The notes beneath the pieces are model-generated. The model searched no databases and was not told the origin of the DNA. It worked only from the letters and a program-made list of their open reading frames with translations. Shown here in pieces: positions 1-10,884 of a DNA stretch of 25,459 nucleotides; the stretch's first letter is position 1; the number at the start of each line of letters is the position of its first letter. The position numbers and the translations under genes are program-made. Source of the stretch: Mageeibacillus sp. UBA5747 (GTDB lineage: Bacteria > Bacillota > Clostridia > Saccharofermentanales > UBA5734); contig DIFN01000044.1 in assembly GCA_002419145.1 (NCBI GenBank), positions 1 through 25,459 of the forward strand. The letters are read 5' to 3'.

Positions 1-37
1 GCCTCTGGAAATGACCGGCCACAGCCTGGTTCTCTAA
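1..37 (+). CDS. possible 3' end of an upstream gene (partial)
   Basis: From base 2 the + strand reads P-L-E-M-T-G-H-S-L-V-L and then a TAA at 35-37. The composition is protein-like and the stop lies just before the nifJ promoter, so this could be the tail of a gene that begins outside the window. Only eleven codons are visible and no family can be recognised. Chance openness is a real alternative. No terminator is seen between this stop and the nifJ promoter. Confidence 0.3.
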   Translation, partial: PLEMTGHSLVL

Positions 38-46
38 GACAATCCG

Positions 47-75
47 TGTTCAATGTTACGGAATTGTGCTATAAT
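47..75 (+). promoter_or_regulatory. nifJ promoter, extended -10
   Basis: The -10 box TATAAT lies at 70-75 and is preceded by TG at 67-68, giving a TGn-extended -10. A weak -35-like TGTTCA lies at 47-52 with a 17-bp spacer. Transcription would start near base 82, about 100 bases before the nifJ start codon. The match is by eye. Confidence 0.65.
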
Positions 76-81
76 CAACAT

Positions 82-126
82 GGCTCGACGCCTGCTGCGC
101 CAGTCCGCGCGGCCGTCTGCCGAGCT
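82..126 (+). promoter_or_regulatory. imperfect stem-loop at the 5' end of the nifJ leader
   Basis: GGCTCG at 82-87 pairs with CGAGCT at 121-126 (one G-U pair). ACG at 88-90 can pair with CGT at 114-116 inside it, with bulges. The predicted transcription start is about base 82, so the mRNA would begin with this stem. Such 5' stems often stabilise messages. No known riboswitch was recognised. Confidence 0.3.
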
Positions 127-179
127 TAAAGGATGACTCTTTGTGATCCATTTTTTGAACATTTTAAGGAGAGTGTCAC

Positions 180-3716
<3,537 letters not shown>

Positions 3717-3728
3717 GTCGGACAAAAC

Positions 3729-3757
3729 TCAACAAACCCTGGTAAACATGATATAAT
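3729..3757 (+). promoter_or_regulatory. promoter of the dnaD-dnaC-acpS operon
   Basis: TATAAT at 3752-3757 is preceded by TG at 3749-3750, an extended -10. TCAACA at 3729-3734 is a 4/6 match to TTGACA with a 17-bp spacer. The predicted start, about base 3764, falls inside the left arm of the nifJ terminator hairpin. Confidence 0.6.
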
Positions 3758-3758
3758 G

Positions 3759-3790
3759 AAGGCTCGCCTGTAAAGGCGAGCCTTTGTTTT
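3759..3790 (+). terminator. nifJ rho-independent terminator
   Basis: GGCTCGCC at 3761-3768 pairs perfectly with GGCGAGCC at 3775-3782 around a TGTAAA loop. Flanking AA/TT extends the stem to ten pairs. A T-rich tail TTTGTTTT follows from 3783. It lies about 45 bases after the nifJ stop. It overlaps the start region of the next operon's promoter. Confidence 0.85.
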
Positions 3791-3855
3791 GCCCCTGCCT
3801 TTCCGGCGGGATTTCTAATTTTCCGCCAGCGATAGGGAGGCTTGACGCCAACACC

Positions 3856-4941
3856 ATGCAGATCGATGAAAGCCGCAAACTGCTCTTGTCCGACACCTTG
3901 GTTCCGGACATTTTTGTAACGGAGCTGATGCCCTCTCTGAGCGGACTGGCAGTCAAAGTCTACATTTTTCTGCTTATGACCGCCCGCAACAGCCGTCAGA
4001 CGACAGAAGCAGACTTGGCCAGACGTCTGGGTTCCGATCCTGACACCATCAAGGCTGCCACTCTTGAACTGGCCCAGGCAGGACTGCTGGTCATCCATGA
4101 CCGTTCGCTGGAACTGACCGACATCAAAGCCAGCGAGATCGAGCGGACATATCGTCCCCGCACCAGCATGCCACCTGCCGAAAACGAGCAGGACATCAAT
4201 CGCTTCACCCTCCGGGAGAAATTGCTCAAGGACATCGCCAAGACTTTTTTCCAGGGCCTTATGGCGCCATCCTGGTATGCCGAGATCGAGAGCTGGTTCG
4301 ACCGCTACCAGTTCGAACCCGAGGTGATCTACGCCTTGTTCCAGGAATGCTCGCGCCGCAACAAGCTCAGCAGCAAGGCCTACATCAACAAGGTTGCAGA
4401 GAACTGGGCTAGCCGCAAGATCATTTCCTACCAGGACCTGAACAATTATTTCCTTGCCTATGACAAGGTTAACAAAGCCGTCAACAAGGTTGGCAAAAAA
4501 CTGCGCAAGACAATGACGGAATACGACGAAGAGATCGTCTCGCGCTGGATCGAACAATACAACTACGATTTCGATATCATTGAAATCGCATTGCGCAAGA
4601 CGGTCAAGCTGGCCAACCCAAATCTGGAATTCATCGACAAAATCATCCAGGAATGGTTTTCCAACCAACTCCGGACGGTTGAACAGGTTAAATCTTACGA
4701 AGAAGAAAAGGCAGCCCGCCTCGGCAGCGAGCGATCCCGCTCCGGCCATTCAGGTAACGGGCCTTCAGCTGCTCGACGTCATGCCATTGGCAACTTTGAC
4801 CAGCGCGACTATGCGGCGGATTTCTTTGAATCTTTTTATGACAATCCACAGACGGACCCCCAGGATGGTTCAGACCAGTCCCGCACGAGTGAGACTCACG
4901 TTGAACCGGTTGCCCCAGATGAGCTGGGACAAACAGATTGA
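3856..4941 (+). CDS. DnaD-domain primosome protein
   Basis: DnaD-family proteins, typical of Bacillota, help remodel DNA and load the replicative helicase during replication initiation or restart. The 361-residue product has an N-terminal winged-helix-like part (residues about 10-85, including ADLARRLGSDPDTI). Two helical DnaD-type repeats follow, around 120-200 (WFDRYQFEPEVIYALFQEC, then KAYINKVAENW) and around 220-290 (IEQYNYDFDIIEIALRK, FIDKIIQEWF). The C-terminal tail is charged and low in complexity. ATG 3856 is chosen because an in-frame TTG at 3784 lies inside the terminator. GGGAGG at 3835-3840 is 15 bases upstream, which is unusually far, so translation may be inefficient. The dnaC-like gene follows after 12 bases, the common clostridial dnaD-dnaC pairing. 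The gene symbol is left blank because DnaB- and DnaD-type paralogs cannot be separated by eye. Confidence 0.85.
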   Translation: MQIDESRKLLLSDTLVPDIFVTELMPSLSGLAVKVYIFLLMTARNSRQTTEADLARRLGSDPDTIKAATLELAQAGLLVIHDRSLELTDIKASEIERTYRPRTSMPPAENEQDINRFTLREKLLKDIAKTFFQGLMAPSWYAEIESWFDRYQFEPEVIYALFQECSRRNKLSSKAYINKVAENWASRKIISYQDLNNYFLAYDKVNKAVNKVGKKLRKTMTEYDEEIVSRWIEQYNYDFDIIEIALRKTVKLANPNLEFIDKIIQEWFSNQLRTVEQVKSYEEEKAARLGSERSRSGHSGNGPSAARRHAIGNFDQRDYAADFFESFYDNPQTDPQDGSDQSRTSETHVEPVAPDELGQTD

Positions 4942-4953
4942 GGACAGGACCAG

Positions 4954-5967
4954 ATGGAACAGGCATCCATAGCCAGGGCTATCGCCAGAGAATATGACCG
5001 CCGGCGCCAGCAGGCTGAAACGGACCGCATCCGCCGCCGTACGGATGTTTACATGGTCCATCCGGACCTGGCCGAACTAGATCGCCAGCTGGCAACGGCT
5101 GGAGCAGATTTGCTGCTTGAGATTATTGAGCCTGGCCGACCGCAACGGGCTGAATCCCGTCGGCTGGAACTTTGGCAAAGGCGCCAGGCCATCTTGGCCC
5201 GGCATGGTCTGGATCCTGATTTTGACCAGCTCCGCCCGACCTGCCCGCTCTGCCAGGATACGGGCATAGCCAATGGCCAGCGCTGCATCTGCTACCGTCA
5301 GATTCTGATCCCGCTTCTATCCGAGCAAGCCAACTTGCACAATCTGACTGGACAGACCTTTGCCCGGTTCGACGCCAGCTTGTTCTCCGACCAAAAAGAC
5401 CCCGGCCGCTACCGTATAGAACGCTCACCACGCGAACAAATCCAGGCATTGCGCCAGGTCTGCGAACAGTATGTCAAACAGTTCGATGAGCCAAAGCAGC
5501 ACAACCTTTTGTTCGTAGGACCACCCGGAACCGGCAAGACCTTCTTGATGGCTTGTGTGGCCAATGCCTTGCTTGACCAGGGGCATTCCGTCCTTTACAC
5601 CACGGCACCGGATCTGTTTGAGATTATGAGCAACTACCGGACCATGCTGGCGTCCTTTCATCCAGATGAAATCCGCTACGAGCAGGCGCTTGCCTTGCAT
5701 GATCTGGTGTTCCATGCCGATTTACTCCTCGTTGATGACTTGGGCACAGAGCCCGCGGCAGCCAGTCGCTATGCCGATTTGCTCGGTATCATCGACCGTC
5801 GGACTGGTCAAGGCCTTGCTACCGTGATTTCCAGCAATGCCGATCCGGCTGCTTTGCGTGACACGTATGATGAACGGCTTCTGAGCCGTTTGATGGGCAG
5901 TTTTGCCATCTACAGATTCTTTGGCCCCGATGTCCGCCTGGAGCAAGGCCGCCGTCGCCGGAGCTGA
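4954..5967 (+). CDS. dnaC: DnaC/DnaI-like helicase-loader ATPase
   Basis: This AAA+ ATPase probably loads the replicative helicase onto DNA with the DnaD-type protein encoded just upstream. It has 337 residues. The N-terminal half ends in a likely zinc site, C97, C100, C111 and C113, as in DnaI-type loaders. The C-terminal ATPase has a Walker A GPPGTGKT at 189-196, a Walker B LLLVDD at 257-262, and a sensor-like VISSN stretch near 295. The start is ATG 4954, preceded by a GAGGACAGG purine stretch. It follows the dnaD stop by 12 bases, and acpS begins two bases after its own stop, so the three genes are almost certainly co-transcribed. The family is clear. The DnaC versus DnaI name is a matter of convention. 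Confidence 0.88.
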   Translation: MEQASIARAIAREYDRRRQQAETDRIRRRTDVYMVHPDLAELDRQLATAGADLLLEIIEPGRPQRAESRRLELWQRRQAILARHGLDPDFDQLRPTCPLCQDTGIANGQRCICYRQILIPLLSEQANLHNLTGQTFARFDASLFSDQKDPGRYRIERSPREQIQALRQVCEQYVKQFDEPKQHNLLFVGPPGTGKTFLMACVANALLDQGHSVLYTTAPDLFEIMSNYRTMLASFHPDEIRYEQALALHDLVFHADLLLVDDLGTEPAAASRYADLLGIIDRRTGQGLATVISSNADPAALRDTYDERLLSRLMGSFAIYRFFGPDVRLEQGRRRRS

Positions 5968-5969
5968 CC

Positions 5970-6428
5970 GTGCAGATTTTGTGTGGTACCGACCTGATCC
6001 ATATCCACCGGATTGAGCAGGCGATCATCCGCCAAGGCAAGCCCTTCCTGGAACGGATCTTTACCGCGTCTGAAATAGCCTATTGTACCTTGCCGGATGG
6101 ATCCTTTCGCTACGCTTCACTGGCGGCCCGCTTTGCGGCTAAAGAAGCCGTTGCCAAGGCTCTTGGGACCGGAATTGGCCCCTCGGGCATCCAATGGACA
6201 GATATCGAGGTTCTGACCCAGACCGGCGGGGCACCGTTTCCCCGGCTGCACCATGCTGCAAAGCATCGTTATGAATCTCTGAGCGGAATATCCCTCTCGA
6301 TCAGCCTGACCCACGACCAGGACCTGGCGCAGGCGTTCTGTGTGTTGCTTAGCGCAAGCCAGCCGGCCCCGTCACCTGCCAATGATGGTACCTCTACCTC
6401 CTGCATCATCCTGGGAGACCAGTCATGA
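5970..6428 (+). CDS. acpS: holo-[acyl-carrier-protein] synthase
   Basis: AcpS transfers phosphopantetheine from CoA to acyl carrier protein, activating it for fatty acid synthesis. The N-terminal GTDLIHIHRIE and the ARFAAKEAVAKALGTG stretch are diagnostic. They place the Mg-binding residues at D8 and E59. The core ends near SISLTHDQDLAQAFCVLL. After it comes a tail of about 30 residues rich in Pro, Ser and Thr, which makes the 152-residue protein longer than the usual 120 or so. The start is GTG 5970 with GGAG at 5960-5963, two bases after the upstream stop. Its TGA overlaps the next gene's ATG (ATGA at 6425-6428), so translation is probably coupled. Confidence 0.92.
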   Translation: MQILCGTDLIHIHRIEQAIIRQGKPFLERIFTASEIAYCTLPDGSFRYASLAARFAAKEAVAKALGTGIGPSGIQWTDIEVLTQTGGAPFPRLHHAAKHRYESLSGISLSISLTHDQDLAQAFCVLLSASQPAPSPANDGTSTSCIILGDQS

Positions 6429-7564
6429 AGCTGTTTGCAAAAAAAACCAAGCCTTATGAACCTCCGATGCATATCGATAAGTACTGGCCGATTTACCGGG
6501 AAAATGTTTTCGTTGACAAGAAAAAAAGGCGGTTGCCGCACTGGGTTGCACCGCTGATCACCCTTCTTGCCATCATCTTGATTGTGTTTTACCTGGCCCC
6601 GACGATTTCCCGCCGCGTGATCAACCTGGGTCAGAATCGCGATGCCAATGACCAGCAAATCAGTCGCAGATATACGGATCTGGACCGAGTCGTCCTCACA
6701 CCGGTGGCGGATGTCTATGATGCGCCTGACATCAAAGCCAGGCGCCTGGTGCAGGTATTGTACAATGAACCCGTAACGCTGATTGACCAGCCGACCCATT
6801 ACGGTTTTAGAAAGGTTCGGCTGCAAGATGGTTTTACCGGATACATGCGGGAAACCGACCTCTCAACCTTCTGCGATGCTGCTGAGCCTTTACTGGCAAC
6901 CAACAAGTTGGTTGTGGCCACGGGTTCCAAACGGATCATGAGTCATGCCAAAACGGGGACCCTGGTGGCCGAGGCCATGATGGGAACGGTTTTGTATGCC
7001 GACTACCGCGGCGACGGTATTTCTCGCGTCCTGCTGCCCAGCGGTGAATCAGGCTGGATCAGTGACGATGGCCTGGTCATCCTGCCTCCGGATGGCACGG
7101 TCGAGCCGGTCGCTGACGGTGCACGCTACTTCACGACCACTGCCCTGACCTTTCTCAACGTCACCACCCTGGATCATGGCGTGACGATTTATGGAGCCTC
7201 CATACCAGGGATCGTCTATGTCAGTGCCGCTGTCAATGGACTGGAAGTGCCACGCCAGATGTCAGACCAGATCCAGTCTGGGCAAACGGTCAACCTTAAG
7301 CGAGTCGCGGAAACAGGCCTGGTGGACACACGAATCCTGAAGCCGGGTGACATCTTGTTTTTCAGCCGTGCGGGCAGCCTTTCAGATCTGGACCAAATGG
7401 CGATTTGCATCACACCGAACAGCCTGCTGGTTGAAAACCAGGGACGGTCGTCCATCCGGCTGCTCGATCCGACCAAAGACGAAACCATGTGGAAAACGCT
7501 GGTCGCCGTGCGCAGGCTATTTCCAGAAGCAATTGCTACTCCGTTACCAGAAGAATCTAACTAA
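6425..7564 (+). CDS. membrane-anchored SH3b protein with degenerate NlpC/P60 domain
   Basis: The 379-residue product has a basic cytoplasmic start, one membrane helix (about 40-62) and then an extracytoplasmic part. An SH3b-like domain covers about 85-150 (VADVYDAPDIKARRLVQVL to YMRETDLS). A second SH3-like segment covers about 165-230. The remainder follows the NlpC/P60 cell-wall peptidase pattern: PR.S.Q-like PRQMSDQ, LKPGDILFF at 305-313, then MAICI. This two-SH3b plus NlpC/P60 order resembles YkfC-type gamma-D-glutamyl peptidases. The DCSG catalytic motif is replaced by S259-I260-P261-G262, and the expected catalytic His position is Q324. It is therefore probably a non-catalytic peptidoglycan-binding protein. 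The ATG overlaps the acpS stop. The domain calls are by pattern, so moderate certainty. Confidence 0.65.
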   Translation: MKLFAKKTKPYEPPMHIDKYWPIYRENVFVDKKKRRLPHWVAPLITLLAIILIVFYLAPTISRRVINLGQNRDANDQQISRRYTDLDRVVLTPVADVYDAPDIKARRLVQVLYNEPVTLIDQPTHYGFRKVRLQDGFTGYMRETDLSTFCDAAEPLLATNKLVVATGSKRIMSHAKTGTLVAEAMMGTVLYADYRGDGISRVLLPSGESGWISDDGLVILPPDGTVEPVADGARYFTTTALTFLNVTTLDHGVTIYGASIPGIVYVSAAVNGLEVPRQMSDQIQSGQTVNLKRVAETGLVDTRILKPGDILFFSRAGSLSDLDQMAICITPNSLLVENQGRSSIRLLDPTKDETMWKTLVAVRRLFPEAIATPLPEESN

Positions 7565-7596
7565 AACCAGGCAAGAACCCAGGCGACTTGTGAATC

Positions 7597-7630
7597 AAAA
7601 AAAAGAACGCCCCCCATAAGGGAGGCGTTC
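7597..7630 (-). terminator. rpmB terminator (leftward)
   Basis: On the minus strand an 11-position stem (7630-7620 with 7615-7605) has one mismatch and an ATAA-type loop. It is followed directly by eight T residues (the A run at 7597-7604). The + side has no T tract, so it serves the leftward rpmB and not the convergent SH3b gene. Confidence 0.88.
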
Positions 7631-7686
7631 GGTTGCAGTGCTGCGATTTTGCCCGTTAAGCGACAAACGACTGTCGACAACGCGGC

Positions 7687-7884
7687 TCAGGCTCTTTTGA
7701 CCGCGTTGGATCGGAGGCACCTGGTGCAGACATGCAGGGTTTTGGGCGTTCCATTGACATCGACCCGGACACTATGGACATTGGGTTTCTGCTTCGCGAG
7801 CGCGCGACGGGAAACCTGTGAACGGGTGATGCTGATCTTTCTGCCGAAGAGAATATCCTTCGAGCAAACGTCACACTTGGGCAT
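7687..7884 (-). CDS. rpmB: 50S ribosomal protein L28
   Basis: L28 is a small protein of the large ribosomal subunit. The 65-residue product starts MPKCDVCSKDILFG and ends in HVCTRCLRSNAVKRA. Its two CxxC pairs mark the zinc-binding form. The start at 7884 is set by a strong AGGAGGTG at 7891-7898 and by the canonical MPKC beginning. An upstream in-frame extension is open but has no family resemblance. It has its own promoter and terminator, so it can be expressed independently of the rnf operon ending 120 bases upstream. Confidence 0.96.
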   Translation of the reverse strand: MPKCDVCSKDILFGRKISITRSQVSRRALAKQKPNVHSVRVDVNGTPKTLHVCTRCLRSNAVKRA

Positions 7885-7928
7885 CTTGTACACCTCCTGT
7901 ACGTTTAGTTGCAAAACGCGCAAACAAG

Positions 7929-7957
7929 ATGATAGCATATAAATACTGGTTGCGCAA
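7929..7957 (-). promoter_or_regulatory. rpmB promoter, extended -10
   Basis: On the minus strand TTGCGC (7957-7952) is followed by a 17-bp spacer and TATCAT (7934-7929). TG precedes the -10 in TGn configuration. This is a good vegetative-type promoter. The start would be near 7922, about 40 bases before the start codon. Confidence 0.7.
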
Positions 7958-8003
7958 TGGTTTGCCGTCTTTCTGGCAAAAGTTTTCTTGCAACTTATGC
8001 AAC

Positions 8004-8897
8004 TTATGCATCTAGTTTCAGCGCAGCTTTCCGGGGCGTTCCTGTGGTCCGGGGCTGGCCTTTGTCATCCAGGCCCAGCATCAGTCCATTGAAGATAGAA
8101 CCAGTCGGGCAGACGAGCTCACATTCACCGCAGTGCGTGCAGGTGTCCTGATTGATGATTGCCAGGGGGCCGTCCATGGTGATGGCGCCATACTGGCAGG
8201 TCTTGAAGCATTTCTGGCAGCCGATGCAGCCGATAGAGCAATTTTTCCTGGTCTGAGCACCGGGCCATTTGTTCTTACACTTGACCGTGTAGGCGGACAA
8301 ATGCTTCGGAATGATTTCGATCAGGTATTTCGGGCAGGTCTTGACACAGATGCCGCAGGCGGTGCACTTGGATGAATCAATGTGGGCAATGCCCTTGGCC
8401 ATGTAAATGGCGTCGTAAGGACAGGCCACGGCACAGTCGCCATAGCCGATGCAGCCATACGTGCAGGAGTTGGGACCGGAAAAGAGGTCCTGCGCCGCAG
8501 TACAGCTGATCGTGCCGCGGTATTCAAAGCGCTTTTTGGTGTGTTCAACGGTGCCCTGGCAGTGGACATGGGCGACTTTCGGCACGAAGGAGGGTGTGGC
8601 AACACCGAGGTAACGGGACAGCTCTGCTGCGACTTCAGCGCCGCCGACGGGGCATTTACCGGTATTGGTGTCTCCGTCAGCCATCGACTGGGCATAGCCT
8701 TCACAACCGGTGAAGCCACAGGCACCGCAATTGGCGCCCGGTAGGATGGCCTTGATGTCATCCAGGCGAGTATCGACTGGAACAGCAAAAATGCGGCTGA
8801 CAATGACAATGACAATGCCCAGCAGCAGGGCGATGGCACTGGCGATCAAGACCGGGGTCAGGATCGATGAGGCCTGGATCATGGCAAATACTAACAT
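8004..8897 (-). CDS. rnfB: Rnf complex iron-sulfur subunit RnfB
   Basis: RnfB is the likely entry point for electrons from reduced ferredoxin into the Rnf complex. The 297-residue product has one N-terminal membrane helix (about 12-34). Next comes the Fe4S domain with C57, C60, C65 and C82. Four ferredoxin-type sites follow: C145/C149/C155/C159; C178/C181/C184/C188; a Cys-rich site at C220 to C234; and C253/C256/C259/C263. Such multi-cluster RnfB is typical of clostridial Rnf. The start is ATG 8897 with AAGGAG eight bases upstream. It is the last gene of rnfCDGEAB. No convincing terminator follows, only a short 6-bp hairpin at 7961-7980 without a T tract in this direction. Confidence 0.97.
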   Translation of the reverse strand: MLVFAMIQASSILTPVLIASAIALLLGIVIVIVSRIFAVPVDTRLDDIKAILPGANCGACGFTGCEGYAQSMADGDTNTGKCPVGGAEVAAELSRYLGVATPSFVPKVAHVHCQGTVEHTKKRFEYRGTISCTAAQDLFSGPNSCTYGCIGYGDCAVACPYDAIYMAKGIAHIDSSKCTACGICVKTCPKYLIEIIPKHLSAYTVKCKNKWPGAQTRKNCSIGCIGCQKCFKTCQYGAITMDGPLAIINQDTCTHCGECELVCPTGSIFNGLMLGLDDKGQPRTTGTPRKAALKLDA

Positions 8898-8921
8898 CGT
8901 GTACGCTCCTTGACGTGGTTC

Positions 8922-9512
8922 TTAGCTGAACAGCTTCTCGATCAGGCCTTTGAAGCCAAAGAACGAGATAGAAACGAGACCAGCAGAAACCAGAGTGATC
9001 GGCAAGCCCTTTAAGAATTTGGGCACATCAGCGCGGTCAACTTTGGCCCGAACACCTGAGAACAGGAACAGAGCGAGCATGAAGCCCAGACCAGCACCGG
9101 CAGCATGGGTGATTGATTCGACAAAGGTGTACTGGCTGTCGACGTTGAGAATGGTCACACCGAGAACGGCGCAATTGGTCGTGATCAAAGGCAGGTAGAT
9201 GCCGAGCGCTCGGTAAAGCGATGGGACCGACTTGCGCAGAAATGTCTCGATGATCTGCACCAGAGAAGCAATAATGACGATGAAAATGCCCGTCTGGAGA
9301 TACCCAAGGTTCAAGGGGTACAGGATGAAGAACTGGACGGGCCAGGTCAGGGCAGAGGCGATGACCATGACGACAATAACAGCCGTGCTCATGCCCATGG
9401 CTGTCTTGACATTTTTCGAAACACCCAGGAAGGGGCAGATGCCCAGAAAGCGCGACAGGACGAAATTGTCGACCAAGATTGCAGAGAAAAGGATGATCAA
9501 TAATTCTTTCAT
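8922..9512 (-). CDS. rnfA: Rnf complex membrane subunit RnfA
   Basis: RnfA is an integral membrane subunit that pairs with RnfE around an intramembrane iron-sulfur centre. The 196-residue product is almost entirely hydrophobic with about six membrane helices. The conserved half-repeats show cysteines at C26 (FLGICPFLG) and C114 (TTNCAVLG). These match the positions that bind the [2Fe-2S] cluster in Rnf/Nqr structures. Its ATG at 9512 overlaps the rnfE stop, so translation is likely coupled. rnfB follows after 24 bases. Confidence 0.97.
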   Translation of the reverse strand: MKELLIILFSAILVDNFVLSRFLGICPFLGVSKNVKTAMGMSTAVIVVMVIASALTWPVQFFILYPLNLGYLQTGIFIVIIASLVQIIETFLRKSVPSLYRALGIYLPLITTNCAVLGVTILNVDSQYTFVESITHAAGAGLGFMLALFLFSGVRAKVDRADVPKFLKGLPITLVSAGLVSISFFGFKGLIEKLFS

Positions 9513-10303
9513 GCCTTGACTCCTTTCTGGCTTGTGGAATCGCTATCAGATTCGTCCTTGAACCCGTTGGTTTCCCGGAACTTGGTCCCAATGCTGCAGG
9601 CGCCGCAAAGGGCACAGGCCGAGGCTTCGTTGATGGCGCCGACACATTCTTCCGCCAGCGGGTCTTTGATACCATGGCCTTTCTTGTCCAGCTGCTCGGA
9701 CAATTTGTTAGCCAAAGCGATCAGGATTCCGAAGACAAAGAAGCCACCCGGGGGCAGAATCATAATGATCATCGGTTCAATCCAGCCGCCAGTCTGCAGG
9801 GCAGGCAGTGGAAGATCAAGGAATGTACCATTGCCGAGAATCTCACGGATGGATCCCATCAGGAACAGGGCGGCCGTAAAACCGACACCCATGCCCAGGC
9901 CATCGACGACGGAGGGCAGAACGGCATTTTTGCTGGCAAACATTTCAGCCCGGGCCAGGATGATGCAGTTGACGGTGATCAAGGGGATGAATATACCGAG
10001 GGATTTGTTCAGATCGGGCAGATACGCCTGCATCAGCATCTGGACGATCGAGACAAATCCAGCGATGACGGTGATGAAAGCCGGGATGCGGACTTTGTCC
10101 GGGATCGATTTACGCAGGAGCGAGATGATCAGGTTCGATCCGACCAGGACAAAAGTCGCAGCCAGGCCCATGCCGAGGCCGTTTTTGGTCGACGTGGTGA
10201 CAGCCAGCGTCGGGCAGGTACCTAATATCAGGCGCAGGACCGGATTTTCGCGGACCAAGCCTTTGGAAAATTCATTGGTCAGGGAACGTTTCTTGGGAGC
10301 CAT
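9509..10303 (-). CDS. rnfE: Rnf complex membrane subunit RnfE with Cys-rich C-terminal tail
   Basis: RnfE is the membrane partner of RnfA. The core has about six helices, with C30 (LGTCPTLAV) and C113 (VNCIILAR) at the intramembrane cluster positions. At 264 residues it is longer than compact RnfE proteins of about 200. The extra length is a hydrophilic tail holding C220, C230, C233 and C236 (C-x9-C-x2-C-x2-C), followed by an acidic Ser/Asp stretch. Those four cysteines could bind a further metal or iron-sulfur centre; this is inference. The start ATG at 10303 overlaps the rnfG stop by one base (TAATG), and its stop overlaps rnfA. Confidence 0.96.
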   Translation of the reverse strand: MAPKKRSLTNEFSKGLVRENPVLRLILGTCPTLAVTTSTKNGLGMGLAATFVLVGSNLIISLLRKSIPDKVRIPAFITVIAGFVSIVQMLMQAYLPDLNKSLGIFIPLITVNCIILARAEMFASKNAVLPSVVDGLGMGVGFTAALFLMGSIREILGNGTFLDLPLPALQTGGWIEPMIIMILPPGGFFVFGILIALANKLSEQLDKKGHGIKDPLAEECVGAINEASACALCGACSIGTKFRETNGFKDESDSDSTSQKGVKA

Positions 10304-10884
10304 TACTTCACCTCCGCCGCGATGGCCGGATGCAAGGCTGTCGCCTGGTTAACGGCACGAGTTACCGCATTTGAAGAAATTGTTGCACCGGCAATGGAGT
10401 CTAAAAGGACTTTGTCGGTTTCGTTGGGCTTGACTGTGTAGATCAACGATGCGTCCAGATTGTCGAATTGGCGGATGAAAGCATCATCCGCAATCTTCTT
10501 GCCCAAGCCAGGGGTTTCATCATTTTCCAGAGGCAAGACGCGGACGACTGTGTTGTTCTGGTCAATCGCGACCAGAACGGGGACCTCGCCGCCGTAACCA
10601 CGGAAAGCACTGCGGTACAAGAATGCGATCAATCCGCCATTGGCATCCCGGGCTGCATAAGCTTCACTGATACCAGGGTGTTCGGCAGCAAAAGGGGTCA
10701 GATCAATGGGGTCAAAGGTTGACGCATCCGGGCAGACAGCTTGGCGATTGGTATTGGCCTGGGCGATCACCTGCGCGTCGCGGGCTGCCTGGGTCAAGGA
10801 ACTGGTCAAGGCCAAAAGACCGGTAGTGACCAGGACAATCAGGGTCAGGATCAATGCAGGAGCGAAGCCATTATCCTTTGACAT
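10303..10884 (-). CDS. rnfG: Rnf complex FMN-binding subunit RnfG
   Basis: RnfG carries covalently bound FMN on the outer face of the membrane and relays electrons within Rnf. The 193-residue product has one N-terminal membrane helix (about 8-30) and an FMN-binding domain. The attachment motif AGATISS places the flavin on T168. DETPGLGKKI near residue 125 is also family-typical. The start ATG 10884 lies inside the end of rnfD (14-base overlap). Its stop shares one base with the rnfE start. Confidence 0.96.
   Translation of the reverse strand: MSKDNGFAPALILTLIVLVTTGLLALTSSLTQAARDAQVIAQANTNRQAVCPDASTFDPIDLTPFAAEHPGISEAYAARDANGGLIAFLYRSAFRGYGGEVPVLVAIDQNNTVVRVLPLENDETPGLGKKIADDAFIRQFDNLDASLIYTVKPNETDKVLLDSIAGATISSNAVTRAVNQATALHPAIAAEVK

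Noticed and set aside
7961..7980. Hairpin after rnfB as a terminator
   Set aside because: The stem is only six pairs and no T tract follows in the leftward direction, so read-through toward rpmB is possible.
7989..8009. Tandem GCAACTTAT repeat at the rnfB stop
   Set aside because: There are only two short copies; no functional or mobile-element signature.
9516..10352. 278-codon + strand frame opposite rnfE
   Set aside because: It is antisense to a clear RnfE, and its translation is rich in Arg, Pro and Ser without domains.
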